64,000 nucleotides of DNA from Gammaproteobacteria bacterium (GCA_029863125.1 JAOTWB010000009.1:1-64000); one strand, 5' to 3'. Shown: positions 37,900 through 47,501, counted from the first letter of the stretch. Notes: a model not told the origin generated them from the letters alone. Numbers and translations are program-made.

Positions 37900-38343
37900 A
37901 TGCCTGCTTCGCTGAAAAAGCGCAAACTGATGAACGAGATCAACGTCGTGCCGTATATCGACGTCATGCTCGTGCTGCTGATCATCTTCATGGTCACGGC
38001 ACCGCTGCTGACGCAAGGCATCGAGGTCAAATTGCCTAAAGCTAATGCCGAGCCCATCGAGTCGGTGCCCGACCACGACCCGCTGGTCCTGAGCGTGGAT
38101 GCCGAGGGCAACCTCTACATCAACGCGGGTGACGATGAAGACAAACCGTCTTCGGGCAGGAAGATCGTCACGATCGTGTCTGTTGTCCTCGGGGAAAAGC
38201 CGAAAACGCCGGTGTTCGTCAAAGCAGACCGTGCCGTGCCGTATGGCAACATCGTCGGCGCCATGGTGCTGCTGCAGCAAGCCGGCGCCAATAACATCGG
38301 CTTCGTCACCGATCCGCTGGATACCTACCCGATCCCGGAGTGA
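37900..38343 (+). CDS. tolR: Tol-Pal motor protein TolR
   Basis: TolR forms the ion-responsive stator partner of TolQ. The ATG at 37900 gives 147 residues; an upstream in-frame start lies inside tolQ. The MNEINVVPYIDVMLVLLIIFM segment holds the proton-carrying Asp in the single membrane helix. The periplasmic ExbD/TolR domain follows (VFVKADRAVPYGNIVGAMVLLQQAG). The stop overlaps the GTG start of tolA. Confidence 0.96.
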   Translation: MPASLKKRKLMNEINVVPYIDVMLVLLIIFMVTAPLLTQGIEVKLPKANAEPIESVPDHDPLVLSVDAEGNLYINAGDDEDKPSSGRKIVTIVSVVLGEKPKTPVFVKADRAVPYGNIVGAMVLLQQAGANNIGFVTDPLDTYPIPE

Positions 38344-39191
38344 TCGACCGCGTGTTTCGCGATTCATACAACATCATCCCGGCCAGCCTGGCTGTGCTAC
38401 TGCACCTGCTGATCCTCGGTTCCATGATCGTGGCCTATGACCTGGCGCGGCCGACGCCATTCACGCCACTGGCCGTGCGGGCGACGCTCGTTACCGAGAT
38501 TCCGGAAGTCGCGCCGCGCAGAGTCGTTGCGCCCGAGCCCGTCGTGGAAGAACCCGCGCCTGAACCCGAACCGATCGTGGAAGAACCCGAACCGGAACCG
38601 GACAATAGCGAGGAGCTGCGGCGCCAGGCGGAGGAAGAAAAGCGCCGGCTCGATGCGCTGCTCGAGCAGGAACGGCTGGAGAAGATTCGTCAGCAGGAAG
38701 AGGCGGACCGCAAGCGAAGGGAGCAGGAAGAGGCAGAGCGCAAGAAACGCGAGGAAGAGGAAAAGGAGAGGAAGCGCATCGAGGCCGAGAAAAAGCGCGA
38801 GGAAGATATCCGGCGGCAGCGTGAGGAAAACGAGCGGCTGCGGCGCGAATTGGAGGCGGAACAACGCCAGGACGAGATCGAAGCGGAATCGGATCGGCTC
38901 GCGGCCATCGATTCGGGCCAGCTGGCGGTGTACCAGGCGATGATTCAGCAGAAGATCTACCGCCACTGGAAGGTGCCCGCCAGCGCCCAGGATGATCTGT
39001 TCTGCTCGGTTCGGGTGCGCCAGGCGCGCGGCGGCGATGTGCTTGGTGTATCTTTCGTGCGCTGTAACGGCGATGAAGCCGTCAAGCGCTCCATCGAGGC
39101 GGCTATTTTGCGGTCTTCGCCGTTGCCGGACCCGCCGGAACCGAATCTGTTCGACCCCAACATATTGTTAAACTTGACCAAACAGCAATAG
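38340..39191 (+). CDS. tolA: Tol-Pal bridging protein TolA
   Basis: TolA spans the periplasm from TolQR to TolB/Pal. The 283-residue protein starts at GTG. It has an N-terminal membrane helix at about 14-34, then a Pro/Glu-rich stretch, then a highly charged Glu/Lys/Arg helix from about 90 to 185 (domain II). The C-terminal domain III includes YQAMIQQKIYRHWKVP and a final SPLPDPPEPNLFDP. Domain II is shorter than in E. coli and uses Arg/Glu rather than Ala/Lys. The next gene is tolB. Confidence 0.93.
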   Translation: MIDRVFRDSYNIIPASLAVLLHLLILGSMIVAYDLARPTPFTPLAVRATLVTEIPEVAPRRVVAPEPVVEEPAPEPEPIVEEPEPEPDNSEELRRQAEEEKRRLDALLEQERLEKIRQQEEADRKRREQEEAERKKREEEEKERKRIEAEKKREEDIRRQREENERLRRELEAEQRQDEIEAESDRLAAIDSGQLAVYQAMIQQKIYRHWKVPASAQDDLFCSVRVRQARGGDVLGVSFVRCNGDEAVKRSIEAAILRSSPLPDPPEPNLFDPNILLNLTKQQ

Positions 39192-39219
39192 GTCAGAAAC
39201 AAAAAGCAAAGAGGACATT

Positions 39220-40518
39220 GTGCGGAATAAACTCAAACTCAGTCTGGCCATCCTGGTTTTGGCGGCCGGAAGCAGCAACGCGGAGCTCGTCATCGACGTC
39301 CAGGGTGTTGCCCAGCCCACACCGGTGGCGATCGTGCCGTTCGGTTGGCAGGGCAGCGGAGTCGAAATGCCGCTCGACGTCGCCGCCGTGATCACGAGCG
39401 ACCTCAGGCGCAGCGGGCGATTCGAGCCCATTCCCGAGAGCAAGATGCTGCAGAAGCCGACCAGCGGGGCCGATGTCGATTTCAAGGACTGGAGCTTCGT
39501 GGGCGTCGAGGCCGTTGTCGTAGGCAGCGTTGTTCAAACCGGCGAAAATGCTTACACCCTGCAGTTCCAGCTGTTCGACGTCTTCGGTCGGAAACAGCTC
39601 GTCGGCTATCGAATGCCGACCAGCCGCGGCACGATGCGCGAGGCCGCGCACAGGGCAGCTGACATGATTTACGAGAAGCTGACTGGGATCAAAGGCGTCT
39701 TCGGTACCAAGGTCGCTTACATCACGGCCGCACAGCAGGGGCAGAAGCGCCTCTATTCCCTGGTTGTTTCCGATCAGGACGGCGAGAACGAACACACGAT
39801 CATGGAGAGCAACGACCCGATCATGTCGCCCGCATGGTCGCCGGACAGCCGGCAGCTGGCCTACGTATCATTCGAAGGGAACAGGTCTTCGATATTCGTG
39901 CAGACGCTCAGGACCGGTAACCGATTCAAGGTCTCGAGCAAGCCCGGCATCAACGGGGCGCCGTCATTTTCGCCCGACGGGCGCAAGCTCGTGGTGACGC
40001 TCGGCGGGACCGAGGGCAACCTCGACATCTACACGCTGGATATCACGTCCCGTCAGCTGCAGCAGCTGACGACGCACCGGGCGATTGATACCGAAGGAAC
40101 GTGGTCACCGGACGGCCGCTACATCTATTTCACGTCGGACCGGGCAGGGGGGCCACAGATCTACCGGATCCCTGCGACGGGCGGCACACCCGAGCGCATC
40201 ACCTTCGAGGGGAGTTATAATGCGCGACCGCGCCTGTCGCCGGACGGTACGCGGCTGGCCGTGGTGCACAACGATCGCGGCAACTACCGGGTCGCGGTGA
40301 TGAACCTGGCCCGCAAGGACATATTGATCGTGTCGGGCGGCCAGCAGGATGAAAGCCCGAGTTTCGCACCCAATAGCGATATCCTGATTTATGCAACGCG
40401 GCAGGGCGGAAACGGCGTGCTGGAAACGGTTTCGGCCGACGGTCTTATTCGACAAAAAATGGCCTCGGGGCGCGGCGACGTCAGGGAACCGGTCTGGTCG
40501 CCGTTCCCGCGGTTCTAG
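39220..40518 (+). CDS. tolB: Tol-Pal periplasmic protein TolB
   Basis: TolB is the soluble periplasmic partner that shuttles between Pal and TolA. The 432-residue protein starts at GTG with GAGGA at 39211-39215. It has a signal peptide to about residue 21 (SSNA-E). An N-terminal domain (VPFGWQGSG, DLRRSGRFEPI) precedes a six-bladed beta-propeller with repeated WSPDSRQLAY/FSPDGRKLV/WSPDGRYIYF motifs. The length is that of E. coli TolB. Confidence 0.97.
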   Translation: MRNKLKLSLAILVLAAGSSNAELVIDVQGVAQPTPVAIVPFGWQGSGVEMPLDVAAVITSDLRRSGRFEPIPESKMLQKPTSGADVDFKDWSFVGVEAVVVGSVVQTGENAYTLQFQLFDVFGRKQLVGYRMPTSRGTMREAAHRAADMIYEKLTGIKGVFGTKVAYITAAQQGQKRLYSLVVSDQDGENEHTIMESNDPIMSPAWSPDSRQLAYVSFEGNRSSIFVQTLRTGNRFKVSSKPGINGAPSFSPDGRKLVVTLGGTEGNLDIYTLDITSRQLQQLTTHRAIDTEGTWSPDGRYIYFTSDRAGGPQIYRIPATGGTPERITFEGSYNARPRLSPDGTRLAVVHNDRGNYRVAVMNLARKDILIVSGGQQDESPSFAPNSDILIYATRQGGNGVLETVSADGLIRQKMASGRGDVREPVWSPFPRF

Positions 40519-40534
40519 ACAAGATATTTTGGAT

Positions 40535-40547
40535 TAAGTAGTACTTA
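40535..40547. promoter_or_regulatory. AT-rich tolB-pal gap with a palindrome
   Basis: TAAGTA-G-TACTTA is an inverted repeat in the 89-base gap between tolB and pal. The gap (40519-40607) is much more AT-rich than the genes around it, as a promoter region would be. A separate pal promoter here is likely, as an internal promoter is in other species. I cannot fix -35/-10 positions. Confidence 0.35.
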
Positions 40548-40607
40548 TTACTTATTGTTTTTACTCTATTTTCTTCGCAATAGAAGATCGTAAACAAGGA
40601 CCTGAAG

Positions 40608-41123
40608 ATGTCTTATTTGAAATTGCTTACTGTTGGCCTCACGGCCGCTTTCCTGGCCGGCTGCTCCCAGCCCACGATTCCGGACCCCGAGCCGTCTGAC
40701 ACGACGTACGGTGACAGTGGGGCGTCGACTGACGCCATGGGCGACGGCGACCTGGGCGCCGGCGAGTATATTGAGGATCCGTCCGCCGGCGAGCTGGGCA
40801 TGGTTATTTATTTCGACTTTGATTCGTCCGAGGTGCGGCCGCAGGACCAGGACCTCGTATCCCGCCACGCGCTGCAGCTTGGCGAGAACACGCGCCTCAG
40901 GGTTCGCCTCGAAGGCCACGCCGACGAACGCGGTTCGCGAGAATACAATATCGGTCTCGGCGAGCGCCGCTCACAGGCGGTGCGGCAGCTGCTGATGATC
41001 CAGGGTGTGTCCGCATCGCAGATCTCCACGGTAAGCTTCGGCGAAGAAAGGCCGGCCGCGTTCGGCAGCTCCGAAATGGACTATGCGCAGAATCGCCGCG
41101 TCGAGATCCGGTACACCAACTAG
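40608..41123 (+). CDS. pal: Peptidoglycan-associated lipoprotein Pal
   Basis: Pal anchors the outer membrane to peptidoglycan and is moved by TolB/TolA. The 171-residue protein has a lipobox L-A-G-C with Cys19 as the lipidated residue. A short acidic linker follows, then an OmpA-like domain with the diaminopimelate-binding signature (LRVRLEGHADERGSREYNIGLGERR) and the terminal NRRVEIRY. cpoB starts four bases after the stop. Confidence 0.97.
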   Translation: MSYLKLLTVGLTAAFLAGCSQPTIPDPEPSDTTYGDSGASTDAMGDGDLGAGEYIEDPSAGELGMVIYFDFDSSEVRPQDQDLVSRHALQLGENTRLRVRLEGHADERGSREYNIGLGERRSQAVRQLLMIQGVSASQISTVSFGEERPAAFGSSEMDYAQNRRVEIRYTN

Positions 41124-41126
41124 TCT

Positions 41127-41903
41127 ATGGCGATGCAGACAAAAATGTTACTGCTGTCGGTGCCAGTACTGACAGCCCTTGGTGGATGCGAGCTGCTGCA
41201 GCCCGCTGACGATCCGGTGCTCGTGAAACTCGAGGAACTGGACCGACGCATGCAGGCTATCGAGCGCGTCATGCAAAACCAGAGCCTGGCAAACCTGACG
41301 CAGCAGGTCGGCGCCATGGAACGGCAAAACGACGAAATGGCGGGCCGCCTGGAAACACTGGAGCACGGCTCGGAAACAACCGCAGATCGACAGCGGCAGC
41401 TGTATGCCGATCTCGATGCGCGCATTCAGGCGCTGGAGACCGCGCTGCGCTCACGCAATGCGGTCAGTGTCATGGAGGGCGGAAACCTGCCCCCCGGACA
41501 GCTGCCGTTGCCCGGGGGCTCGGATCGCGACAACTACCAGGCCGCGTTCGAGTTGCTCAAGCAACAGCGCTACGAACCGGCCGCGATGGCGTTCAAGCAG
41601 TTCCTGGTCGCGTATCCGGACAGCGAACTCGCGGACAACGCCCAGTACTGGCTGGCGGAGTCGTTCTACGTGACGCAGAGATTCGATGAAGCACTTGCCG
41701 CTTTCGAGACTGTCATCAACGATTTTCCGCAGTCGCGTAAAGTGCCGGACGCACTTCTGAAAATCGGATACTGCAATTACGAACTCAAACGCTGGAATGC
41801 GGCCCGCGATTCACTGCATCGCGTGCAGGCCGACTACCCCGAGACAACGGCCGCGCGGCTGGCCGGGCAGCGGCTGAAGCGCATGGGGGAAGAAGGCGTA
41901 TAA
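41127..41903 (+). CDS. cpoB: Cell division coordinator CpoB (YbgF)
   Basis: CpoB is a periplasmic protein that links the Tol machine to septal peptidoglycan synthesis. The 258-residue protein has a signal (MLLLSVPVLTALGGCELL, with a possible lipobox G-G-C). A coiled coil at about 30-105 gives trimerisation. The C-terminal TPR domain (YQAAFELLKQQRYEPAAMAF, YWLAESFYVTQRFDEALAAF, KIGYCNYELKRW) has three to four repeats. It is last in the tol-pal operon and is followed by tRNA-Lys. Confidence 0.93.
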   Translation: MAMQTKMLLLSVPVLTALGGCELLQPADDPVLVKLEELDRRMQAIERVMQNQSLANLTQQVGAMERQNDEMAGRLETLEHGSETTADRQRQLYADLDARIQALETALRSRNAVSVMEGGNLPPGQLPLPGGSDRDNYQAAFELLKQQRYEPAAMAFKQFLVAYPDSELADNAQYWLAESFYVTQRFDEALAAFETVINDFPQSRKVPDALLKIGYCNYELKRWNAARDSLHRVQADYPETTAARLAGQRLKRMGEEGV

Positions 41904-42006
41904 ATCCGCGTGGAAACCTGTCCGGACGGCGCTTGTCATTTGAAGCGTATCCGGTATCATGCCGCCGGAATTCCGGTGGCATCCCCGCCATCGCGAGGTT
42001 CCGACA

Positions 42007-42081
42007 GGGGCGTTAGCTCAGAGGTAGAGCATTCGGCTTTTAACCGACTGGTCGTAGGTTCGATCCCTACACGCCCCACCA
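42007..42081 (+). tRNA. tRNA-Lys (anticodon TTT)
   Basis: The 75-base cloverleaf has acceptor arms GGGGCGT/ACGCCCC, D-arm with AGCTCAGAGGTAGAGC, anticodon loop CTTTTAA with TTT at 42039-42041, T-arm GTAGG-TTCGATC-CCTAC, and an encoded CCA at 42079-42081. The D-loop is one base shorter than in E. coli tRNA-Lys. The base pair at the bottom of the anticodon stem (42032/42048) is T opposite C, a mismatch where relatives have G-T. It lies between cpoB and thrA. Confidence 0.95.
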
Positions 42082-42165
42082 CTTCATTGATTTCATCTAA
42101 AACAGGCGACGGCGCCGGCAAGTGCCGTTATCATTCACCGTTTTCTTCACAGGGCCTTCTGTAAA

Positions 42166-44643
42166 GTGGCGGCGAATCGCTGGAAAATCCACAAGTTCGG
42201 TGGCAGCAGCCTGGCTGATGCGGACTGCTTTCGTCGAGTCGCCGGTCTTCTTATAAAGCTCTCCGATACGCGAATCGGTGTGGTTGTCTCGGCCATGGCC
42301 GGCATGACCGATGCGCTGATCAACCTGGCGCTACTCGCGGAGCGGGACGATCAAAGCTTCATCGATGAACTGCATGCAATCGGCGAACGCTACTCGATAA
42401 CGGCGCGCGCGCTCCTGGGCGCCGAACGGCAGGTGTCCGTTCTGGATGCCTGGAGCCGGGATGCCGATGATATTACGGACGTCCTGAAAGCCATCGCGCT
42501 GGTCAAATCGGCGCCGCAACGCAGCAGGGACGTCGTTGCGGGCTATGGCGAAATCTGGTCGGCGAGCTTACTGGCTGCCTACCTCGAGCAGGAATCGCCC
42601 GAGCGCGGTGGAACCTGGGTGGATGCCCGAGACATCATCACGGTGCATCAGACCGAACTTGGGCCCTCGGTCCTTTGGGAAATTTCGCGAAAGAAATTCG
42701 CCGATATCGTGCCGGAGGATTTTGCCGGCATCGCTGTCATTACCGGGTTCATCGCGACCGACGAAGACGGACTGCAGACGACGCTCGGACGCAACGGCAG
42801 CGATTATTCGGCCTCAATTTTCGCGGCACTGAGCAAGGCATCCGAACTCAGCATCTGGACGGACGTTGACGGTGTCATGAGCGCCGATCCGAGCCGCGTG
42901 CCGGAGGCACAGGTTATTGATCAGCTCACGTACAACGAGGCGATGGAGCTCGCCTATTTCGGGGCCAGTGTGATCCATCCCCAGACCCTAGGGCCCGCCA
43001 TCGACGGCGACATTCCGATTGTCATCCGCAACAGCCACAATCCGTCGCACCCGGGCAGCCGTATCGGCAAACATACGCAGCTTGTCGAGAACATCAAGGG
43101 AATCACGGCGATTGGCGGCATGGCCCTCGTCAATCTCGAGGGGGCGGGCATGATAGGTGTCCCCGGCACGGCCGATCGGCTTTTTGCGGCGCTGAAGAAC
43201 GCCGGCGTGTCGGTTACGCTGATTTCGCAGGCCAGCTCCGAGCATTCGATTTGCATCGCGGTGCCCGACGCCGTCGCGGAACGGGCACGCAAGGTAATCA
43301 CGGCAGCGTTTGCCGAGGAACTCGAAAACGGCCAGATCCAAAGCGTCGAGGTGACCAATGGGCAGAGCATCGTCGCAGTCGTGGGTGACGGCATGGCGGG
43401 GACGCCCGGCATCGCGGCGCGGTTCTTCGGCACCCTGGGTCGCGCGGGGATCAATGTTCGCGCTATCGCGCAGGGTTCTTCGGAAAGAAATATCTCCGCC
43501 GTGGTCGATTCCGAAGATGCGACCAAGGCGCTGCGCGCCGCGCACTCGGGCTTTTATCTGTCAGCCAAGACGCTGTCGATTGGCCTGATCGGCCCGGGCA
43601 CGGTCGGCACCTGTTTGTTGCGGCAGCTCGAGAAGCAGGCCCGGCGACTCCACGATGAATTCAATCTGGATCTTCGCGTGCGCGCTATCGCTCGCTCGCA
43701 AACGATGCTGCTTGGCGATCGCAGTATCGACCTGTCGCGATGGCAGGAAGACCTGGCCGAAAACGGCATCGATTGCGACCTCGACAAGCTGGAGGCACAC
43801 ATCAATCCCGATCACCTGCCGCATGCGGTCATCATAGACTGCACGGCGAGTGAACACATTGCCGGCAAATACGCCGGCTGGCTGGAACGTGGCATACATA
43901 TCATCACACCGAACAAGAAAGCGTTCAGCGGTCCATTCGAGGACTACGTTGCACTGCGTGACAGCGCCGCACACGGTAACTCGCACTGTTTTTATGAAAC
44001 GACTGTGGGTGCCGCCTTGCCTATCATTACGACATTGCGTGACCTGATCGATACCGGCGACGAGGTTCACCAGGTGCAGGGCATTTTCTCGGGAACGCTC
44101 GCGTATCTCTTTAACGTTTACGATGGGACGACGCCGTTTTCCGAGATCGTTCGAAGCGCGCGCAGCATTGGTTACACTGAACCCGATCCTCGTGACGATT
44201 TGTCCGGCATGGATGTAGCGCGCAAGCTGACCATCCTGGCGCGTGAGCTCGGACAGACCATCGAGATCGGAGATTTTCCGGTGCAGAACCTGGTGCCAAC
44301 GCAGCTTCGCGAATGCAGCATCGACGAATTTCTGGAGCGCCTTGCCGAGGTCGATGCAGAGATTAATGCGCTCTATGAATCGGCCCGGAAAGAAGGTGAG
44401 AATTTGCGCTACGTGGCTCGCCTTGACGTCAACGGAAGGGCGACCGTTGGTTTGGCCGCCGTCGATTCCGATCATGCATTCAGCAATATCAACCTGACCG
44501 ACAACATCGTGCAGTTCGAGACCGACCGTTATTCCGAAAACCCGCTCGTTGTACAGGGGCCCGGCGCTGGTCCGGAAGTGACGGCCGGCGGAGTCTTCGG
44601 CGACCTGCTGCGGCTGGCCCAGTATCTGAGCGCAGGAGCTTGA
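42166..44643 (+). CDS. thrA: Bifunctional aspartokinase/homoserine dehydrogenase
   Basis: ThrA catalyses the first and third steps from aspartate to threonine. The 825-residue protein has the aspartokinase domain first (HKFGGSSLAD at 9-18, then GRNGSDYSASIFAAL), two regulatory ACT domains at about 315-460, and the homoserine dehydrogenase domain from about 468. The NAD(P) motif GLIGPGTVG is near residue 475, with TPNKKAFSG and GIFSGTLAYLFN further on. It starts at GTG. I see no threonine/isoleucine-rich leader peptide in the 84 bases after the tRNA, so classical attenuation is not evident. It overlaps nothing but is one base from thrB. Confidence 0.96.
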   Translation: MAANRWKIHKFGGSSLADADCFRRVAGLLIKLSDTRIGVVVSAMAGMTDALINLALLAERDDQSFIDELHAIGERYSITARALLGAERQVSVLDAWSRDADDITDVLKAIALVKSAPQRSRDVVAGYGEIWSASLLAAYLEQESPERGGTWVDARDIITVHQTELGPSVLWEISRKKFADIVPEDFAGIAVITGFIATDEDGLQTTLGRNGSDYSASIFAALSKASELSIWTDVDGVMSADPSRVPEAQVIDQLTYNEAMELAYFGASVIHPQTLGPAIDGDIPIVIRNSHNPSHPGSRIGKHTQLVENIKGITAIGGMALVNLEGAGMIGVPGTADRLFAALKNAGVSVTLISQASSEHSICIAVPDAVAERARKVITAAFAEELENGQIQSVEVTNGQSIVAVVGDGMAGTPGIAARFFGTLGRAGINVRAIAQGSSERNISAVVDSEDATKALRAAHSGFYLSAKTLSIGLIGPGTVGTCLLRQLEKQARRLHDEFNLDLRVRAIARSQTMLLGDRSIDLSRWQEDLAENGIDCDLDKLEAHINPDHLPHAVIIDCTASEHIAGKYAGWLERGIHIITPNKKAFSGPFEDYVALRDSAAHGNSHCFYETTVGAALPIITTLRDLIDTGDEVHQVQGIFSGTLAYLFNVYDGTTPFSEIVRSARSIGYTEPDPRDDLSGMDVARKLTILARELGQTIEIGDFPVQNLVPTQLRECSIDEFLERLAEVDAEINALYESARKEGENLRYVARLDVNGRATVGLAAVDSDHAFSNINLTDNIVQFETDRYSENPLVVQGPGAGPEVTAGGVFGDLLRLAQYLSAGA

Positions 44644-44644
44644 C

Positions 44645-45586
44645 GTGACTGAAACCATCAGCGCTTTTGCGCCGGCGTCGATCGGCAACGTCGCGGTCGG
44701 ATTCGACATGTTGGGGCTGGCACTCACCAACGTCGGCGACCGGGTCCAGGCGCGAAAGACAGGCGGCAAGGGTGTCGCCCTCGCCGAGGTACGGGGACTC
44801 GACGGTGAAATTCATCCCTATCTCTCCAACGATTCCAGGGAAAACACGGCGTCAATCGCCGCCCAGGCGCTGTGGGACGATCACGGCGACAACGGCGGTG
44901 TCGAACTGAAAGTCCACAAGGGCGTGCCTCTGCAGTCCGGCATGGGCAGTTCGGCCGCGTCAGCGGTTGCGGCAGTGGTCGCGGTCAATGCCTTGCTCGA
45001 TACGCCGCTCCCTGTCGAGGCCCTGCTTGCATACGCGCTCGAGGGTGAAAAATATGCGAGCGGCGGCCTGCACGCCGACAACGTGGCGCCGAGTCTGATA
45101 GGCGGACTCGTCCTCTGCCCGCGGGTCTTGTTGCCGGAGATCGTGAGGCTGCCGGTCCCTGAAGGCGTCAGTGCCGTTCTGCTGCATCCGGATCTGCAGG
45201 TGAATACGGCCCATGCGCGCCGCCGGTTGGCGAAGAGTTACTCGATGGCGCAATGGCTGGAACAGCAGGGCCTGCTCGCAGGATTTATCGCGGCCTGCGC
45301 CGCGAGCGACATCGCATTGATCCGGAAAACGCTGCGCGACGTCGTCATCGAGCCGCAGCGCTCGGACGCAGTCCCTTGTTTTGGCGCCGTTACCGAGGCC
45401 GCCCGACGTTCCGGTGCGCTGGGCTGCAGTTTGTCCGGCAGTGGACCGAGCATGTTCGCACTGTGCGCGGACAACGACGCCCGGAACGTCGCGAGCGCCA
45501 TGGAGCAAGCCTGTCGGCAACAGGGAATCGGCTGCCAGTCCTGGGTCAGTCCGATGACTGCTCCGGGCGCGCGCATCGAGGATTGA
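44645..45586 (+). CDS. thrB: Homoserine kinase
   Basis: ThrB phosphorylates homoserine for ThrC. The 313-residue GHMP kinase has FAPASIGNVAVGFD at the N-terminus, the ATP-binding PLQSGMGSSAAS at 95-106, and the C-terminal GCSLSGSGPSMFAL motif. It starts at GTG, one base after the thrA stop, and is followed by thrC two bases after its own stop. The length and motifs match the E. coli type rather than the choline-kinase-like ThrB of other proteobacteria. Confidence 0.97.
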   Translation: MTETISAFAPASIGNVAVGFDMLGLALTNVGDRVQARKTGGKGVALAEVRGLDGEIHPYLSNDSRENTASIAAQALWDDHGDNGGVELKVHKGVPLQSGMGSSAASAVAAVVAVNALLDTPLPVEALLAYALEGEKYASGGLHADNVAPSLIGGLVLCPRVLLPEIVRLPVPEGVSAVLLHPDLQVNTAHARRRLAKSYSMAQWLEQQGLLAGFIAACAASDIALIRKTLRDVVIEPQRSDAVPCFGAVTEAARRSGALGCSLSGSGPSMFALCADNDARNVASAMEQACRQQGIGCQSWVSPMTAPGARIED

Positions 45587-45588
45587 GA

Positions 45589-46890
45589 ATGCAGTTTTTC
45601 AGCACCCGCGGCGACGGGCCGGTCAGTCTCGATGAGGCGATGCGCAAGGGTATTGCGGACGATGGCGGTTTGTTCATGCCACAGCAGCTGCCTTCCTTTG
45701 ACGCCGCCGATTTTGACGACGCCGATTCCATACCGCGGGTTGCCGAGGTTCTGCTGCGACCGTTTTTCGTTGGCTCGTCCCTCGAGGACCAACTCGAAGC
45801 CATTCTCGCGGAGACGTTCAGTTTCCCGATTCCGGCAACGCCATTGCCGTCAGGTGGCCGCGAGCTCGCTTTGCTGGAGCTATATCACGGCCCGACAGCG
45901 GCGTTCAAGGACGTCGGTGCGGGTTTTTTGGCAGCCTGCCTGTCGCGCCTTGAAAGCCGAAAGGACTCGCCGCTGACGATTCTGGTCGCAACTTCGGGGG
46001 ACACCGGGGGAGCGGTTGCTGCCGCATTCGACGCGCGAGCGGGCATGCGTGTCGTCGTGTTGTTCCCGGACGGCCGCGTTTCCGATCGCCAGGCACACCA
46101 GTTGAGTTGCTGGAGCGACAATGTGGTGTCGCTGAAAGTTCAGGGCTCGTTCGACGATTGCCAGGCGCTGGTCAAGGCGGCGATGGCAGATCCCGGATTA
46201 TCTTCCATGCACCGCTTCAGTTCGGCAAACAGCATTAATATCGGCCGGCTGTTGCCGCAATGCACCTATTACGCGGACGCGAGCCTCCGCCATTACCGGC
46301 GTACCGGCAACAAGCCCGGGTTCATTATTCCATCGGGGAATCTCGGCAACGCGTTCGCCTGCATCATGGCGCGCGAGATGAATTTGCCAATAGGGCCGAT
46401 CATCCTCGCGACGAATGCCAACCGCACGATTGCGGACTACTTCGAGACGCTCGAATGGTTGCCGCGCGCCAGTCTGCGAACGCTTGCATCCGCAATGGAC
46501 GTCGGTGATCCAAGCAACATGGAGCGTTTGCGCAAGCTCGTCGGCGACGCCGTTGTGCTTCGTGAACGGCTCGGCGTTCTGTCGGTCAGCGATGCCGAGA
46601 TCGAGGCATCGATCCGCCGGGACTTCAAAGACTTCGGTTTCGCCACCTGCCCGCATACGGCGACGGCAACGCATACCTGGCGTCAGCTGGATGAGGACCT
46701 GGCAGCTGCGCACGACTGGATCCTGGTCGGCACGGCGCATCCGGCCAAGTTCGAGACGATCGTGGAGCCGGTTATTGGCGAAATCGTGCCGCTGCCGCCG
46801 GAGCTCGAGGAGATACTGGCCCGGCCCGCCCATGCGATCACGATAAAGCCCGATCTCGAGTCGCTTGCGGCTGCTATTGGCGGCGCTTAG
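45589..46890 (+). CDS. thrC: Threonine synthase
   Basis: ThrC converts O-phosphohomoserine to threonine with pyridoxal phosphate. The ATG at 45589 gives 433 residues; a longer open frame lies across thrB and is not used. The N-terminal MQFFSTRGDGPVSLDEAMRKGIADDGGLFMP is typical, with the GLF-P core marking the family. The PLP lysine is Lys107 in GPTAAFKDVG, and the phosphate-binding region reads ATSGDTGGAVAAAF. It completes the thrABC operon. Confidence 0.97.
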   Translation: MQFFSTRGDGPVSLDEAMRKGIADDGGLFMPQQLPSFDAADFDDADSIPRVAEVLLRPFFVGSSLEDQLEAILAETFSFPIPATPLPSGGRELALLELYHGPTAAFKDVGAGFLAACLSRLESRKDSPLTILVATSGDTGGAVAAAFDARAGMRVVVLFPDGRVSDRQAHQLSCWSDNVVSLKVQGSFDDCQALVKAAMADPGLSSMHRFSSANSINIGRLLPQCTYYADASLRHYRRTGNKPGFIIPSGNLGNAFACIMAREMNLPIGPIILATNANRTIADYFETLEWLPRASLRTLASAMDVGDPSNMERLRKLVGDAVVLRERLGVLSVSDAEIEASIRRDFKDFGFATCPHTATATHTWRQLDEDLAAAHDWILVGTAHPAKFETIVEPVIGEIVPLPPELEEILARPAHAITIKPDLESLAAAIGGA

Positions 46891-46919
46891 GATAAGCCGA
46901 TCCCGAGAACTGGATTCTG

Positions 46920-47501
46920 ATGCCGGATTTCTTCCAACTCGATTCAAGACCCTGGCTGTTACCGCTACTTGCCGTGGCAATCCTGCTGCTCATCTGGCTG
47001 GCCTATCGGGTTATCCGTCGCAGGAAAAATTCGTTGCGGCGAGCGTTCAACGAAATCAGTTTTGAGCGCATCGAGGGTCTCATAATCCCGAGCGCCGACG
47101 AGGGGGAAATCCAGATCGACCAGCTTTTGCTGACTTCTCAAGGGCTTTTGATTGTCGACATCAAGGATGTGCAGGGCACGGTGTTCGGCAGCGACAAGAT
47201 GCAGGACTGGACCGTTATCGGCGACGAACGACGCTACACGTTTTCGAACCCGCAGCCCATGCTCTACGATCGCATTGCCGCCGTTCGACAAGTTGTTCGC
47301 CAGATTCCAGTGGCAGGACGTATACTTTTTCTCGACGGTGCGGAATTTACCAAGGGCGTGCCCGGGCTCGTATGCACACTGGAGGATCTCGTCGAGGAGT
47401 TTGGTGAACCCGACAAGAAGGCCGCCAAGTTCAAGATCGAGGCGTTCAGGCCTCACTGGGAACTCATAAAAAAGGCAGCTATCAGCGCGGACAGCGGCTA
47501 G
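46920..47501 (+). CDS. Membrane-anchored NERD domain protein
   Basis: The 193-residue protein has a hydrophobic helix at about 12-32, a basic stop-transfer (RRRKNSLRR), then a domain of NERD (nuclease-related) shape with IPSADEGEIQIDQLLLTSQGLLIVDIKD. The D-x-L-L...G-L-L-I-V-D-I-K-D core resembles the Mg-binding strands of restriction-like nucleases. Nuclease activity of NERD proteins is mostly predicted. It starts 29 bases after thrC and may be read with it. It converges on tatD with a four-base overlap. Confidence 0.75.
   Translation: MPDFFQLDSRPWLLPLLAVAILLLIWLAYRVIRRRKNSLRRAFNEISFERIEGLIIPSADEGEIQIDQLLLTSQGLLIVDIKDVQGTVFGSDKMQDWTVIGDERRYTFSNPQPMLYDRIAAVRQVVRQIPVAGRILFLDGAEFTKGVPGLVCTLEDLVEEFGEPDKKAAKFKIEAFRPHWELIKKAAISADSG

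Noticed and set aside
43561-44769. A 402-codon minus-strand frame
   Set aside because: It is the antisense shadow of thrA and thrB, both of which have intact catalytic motifs.
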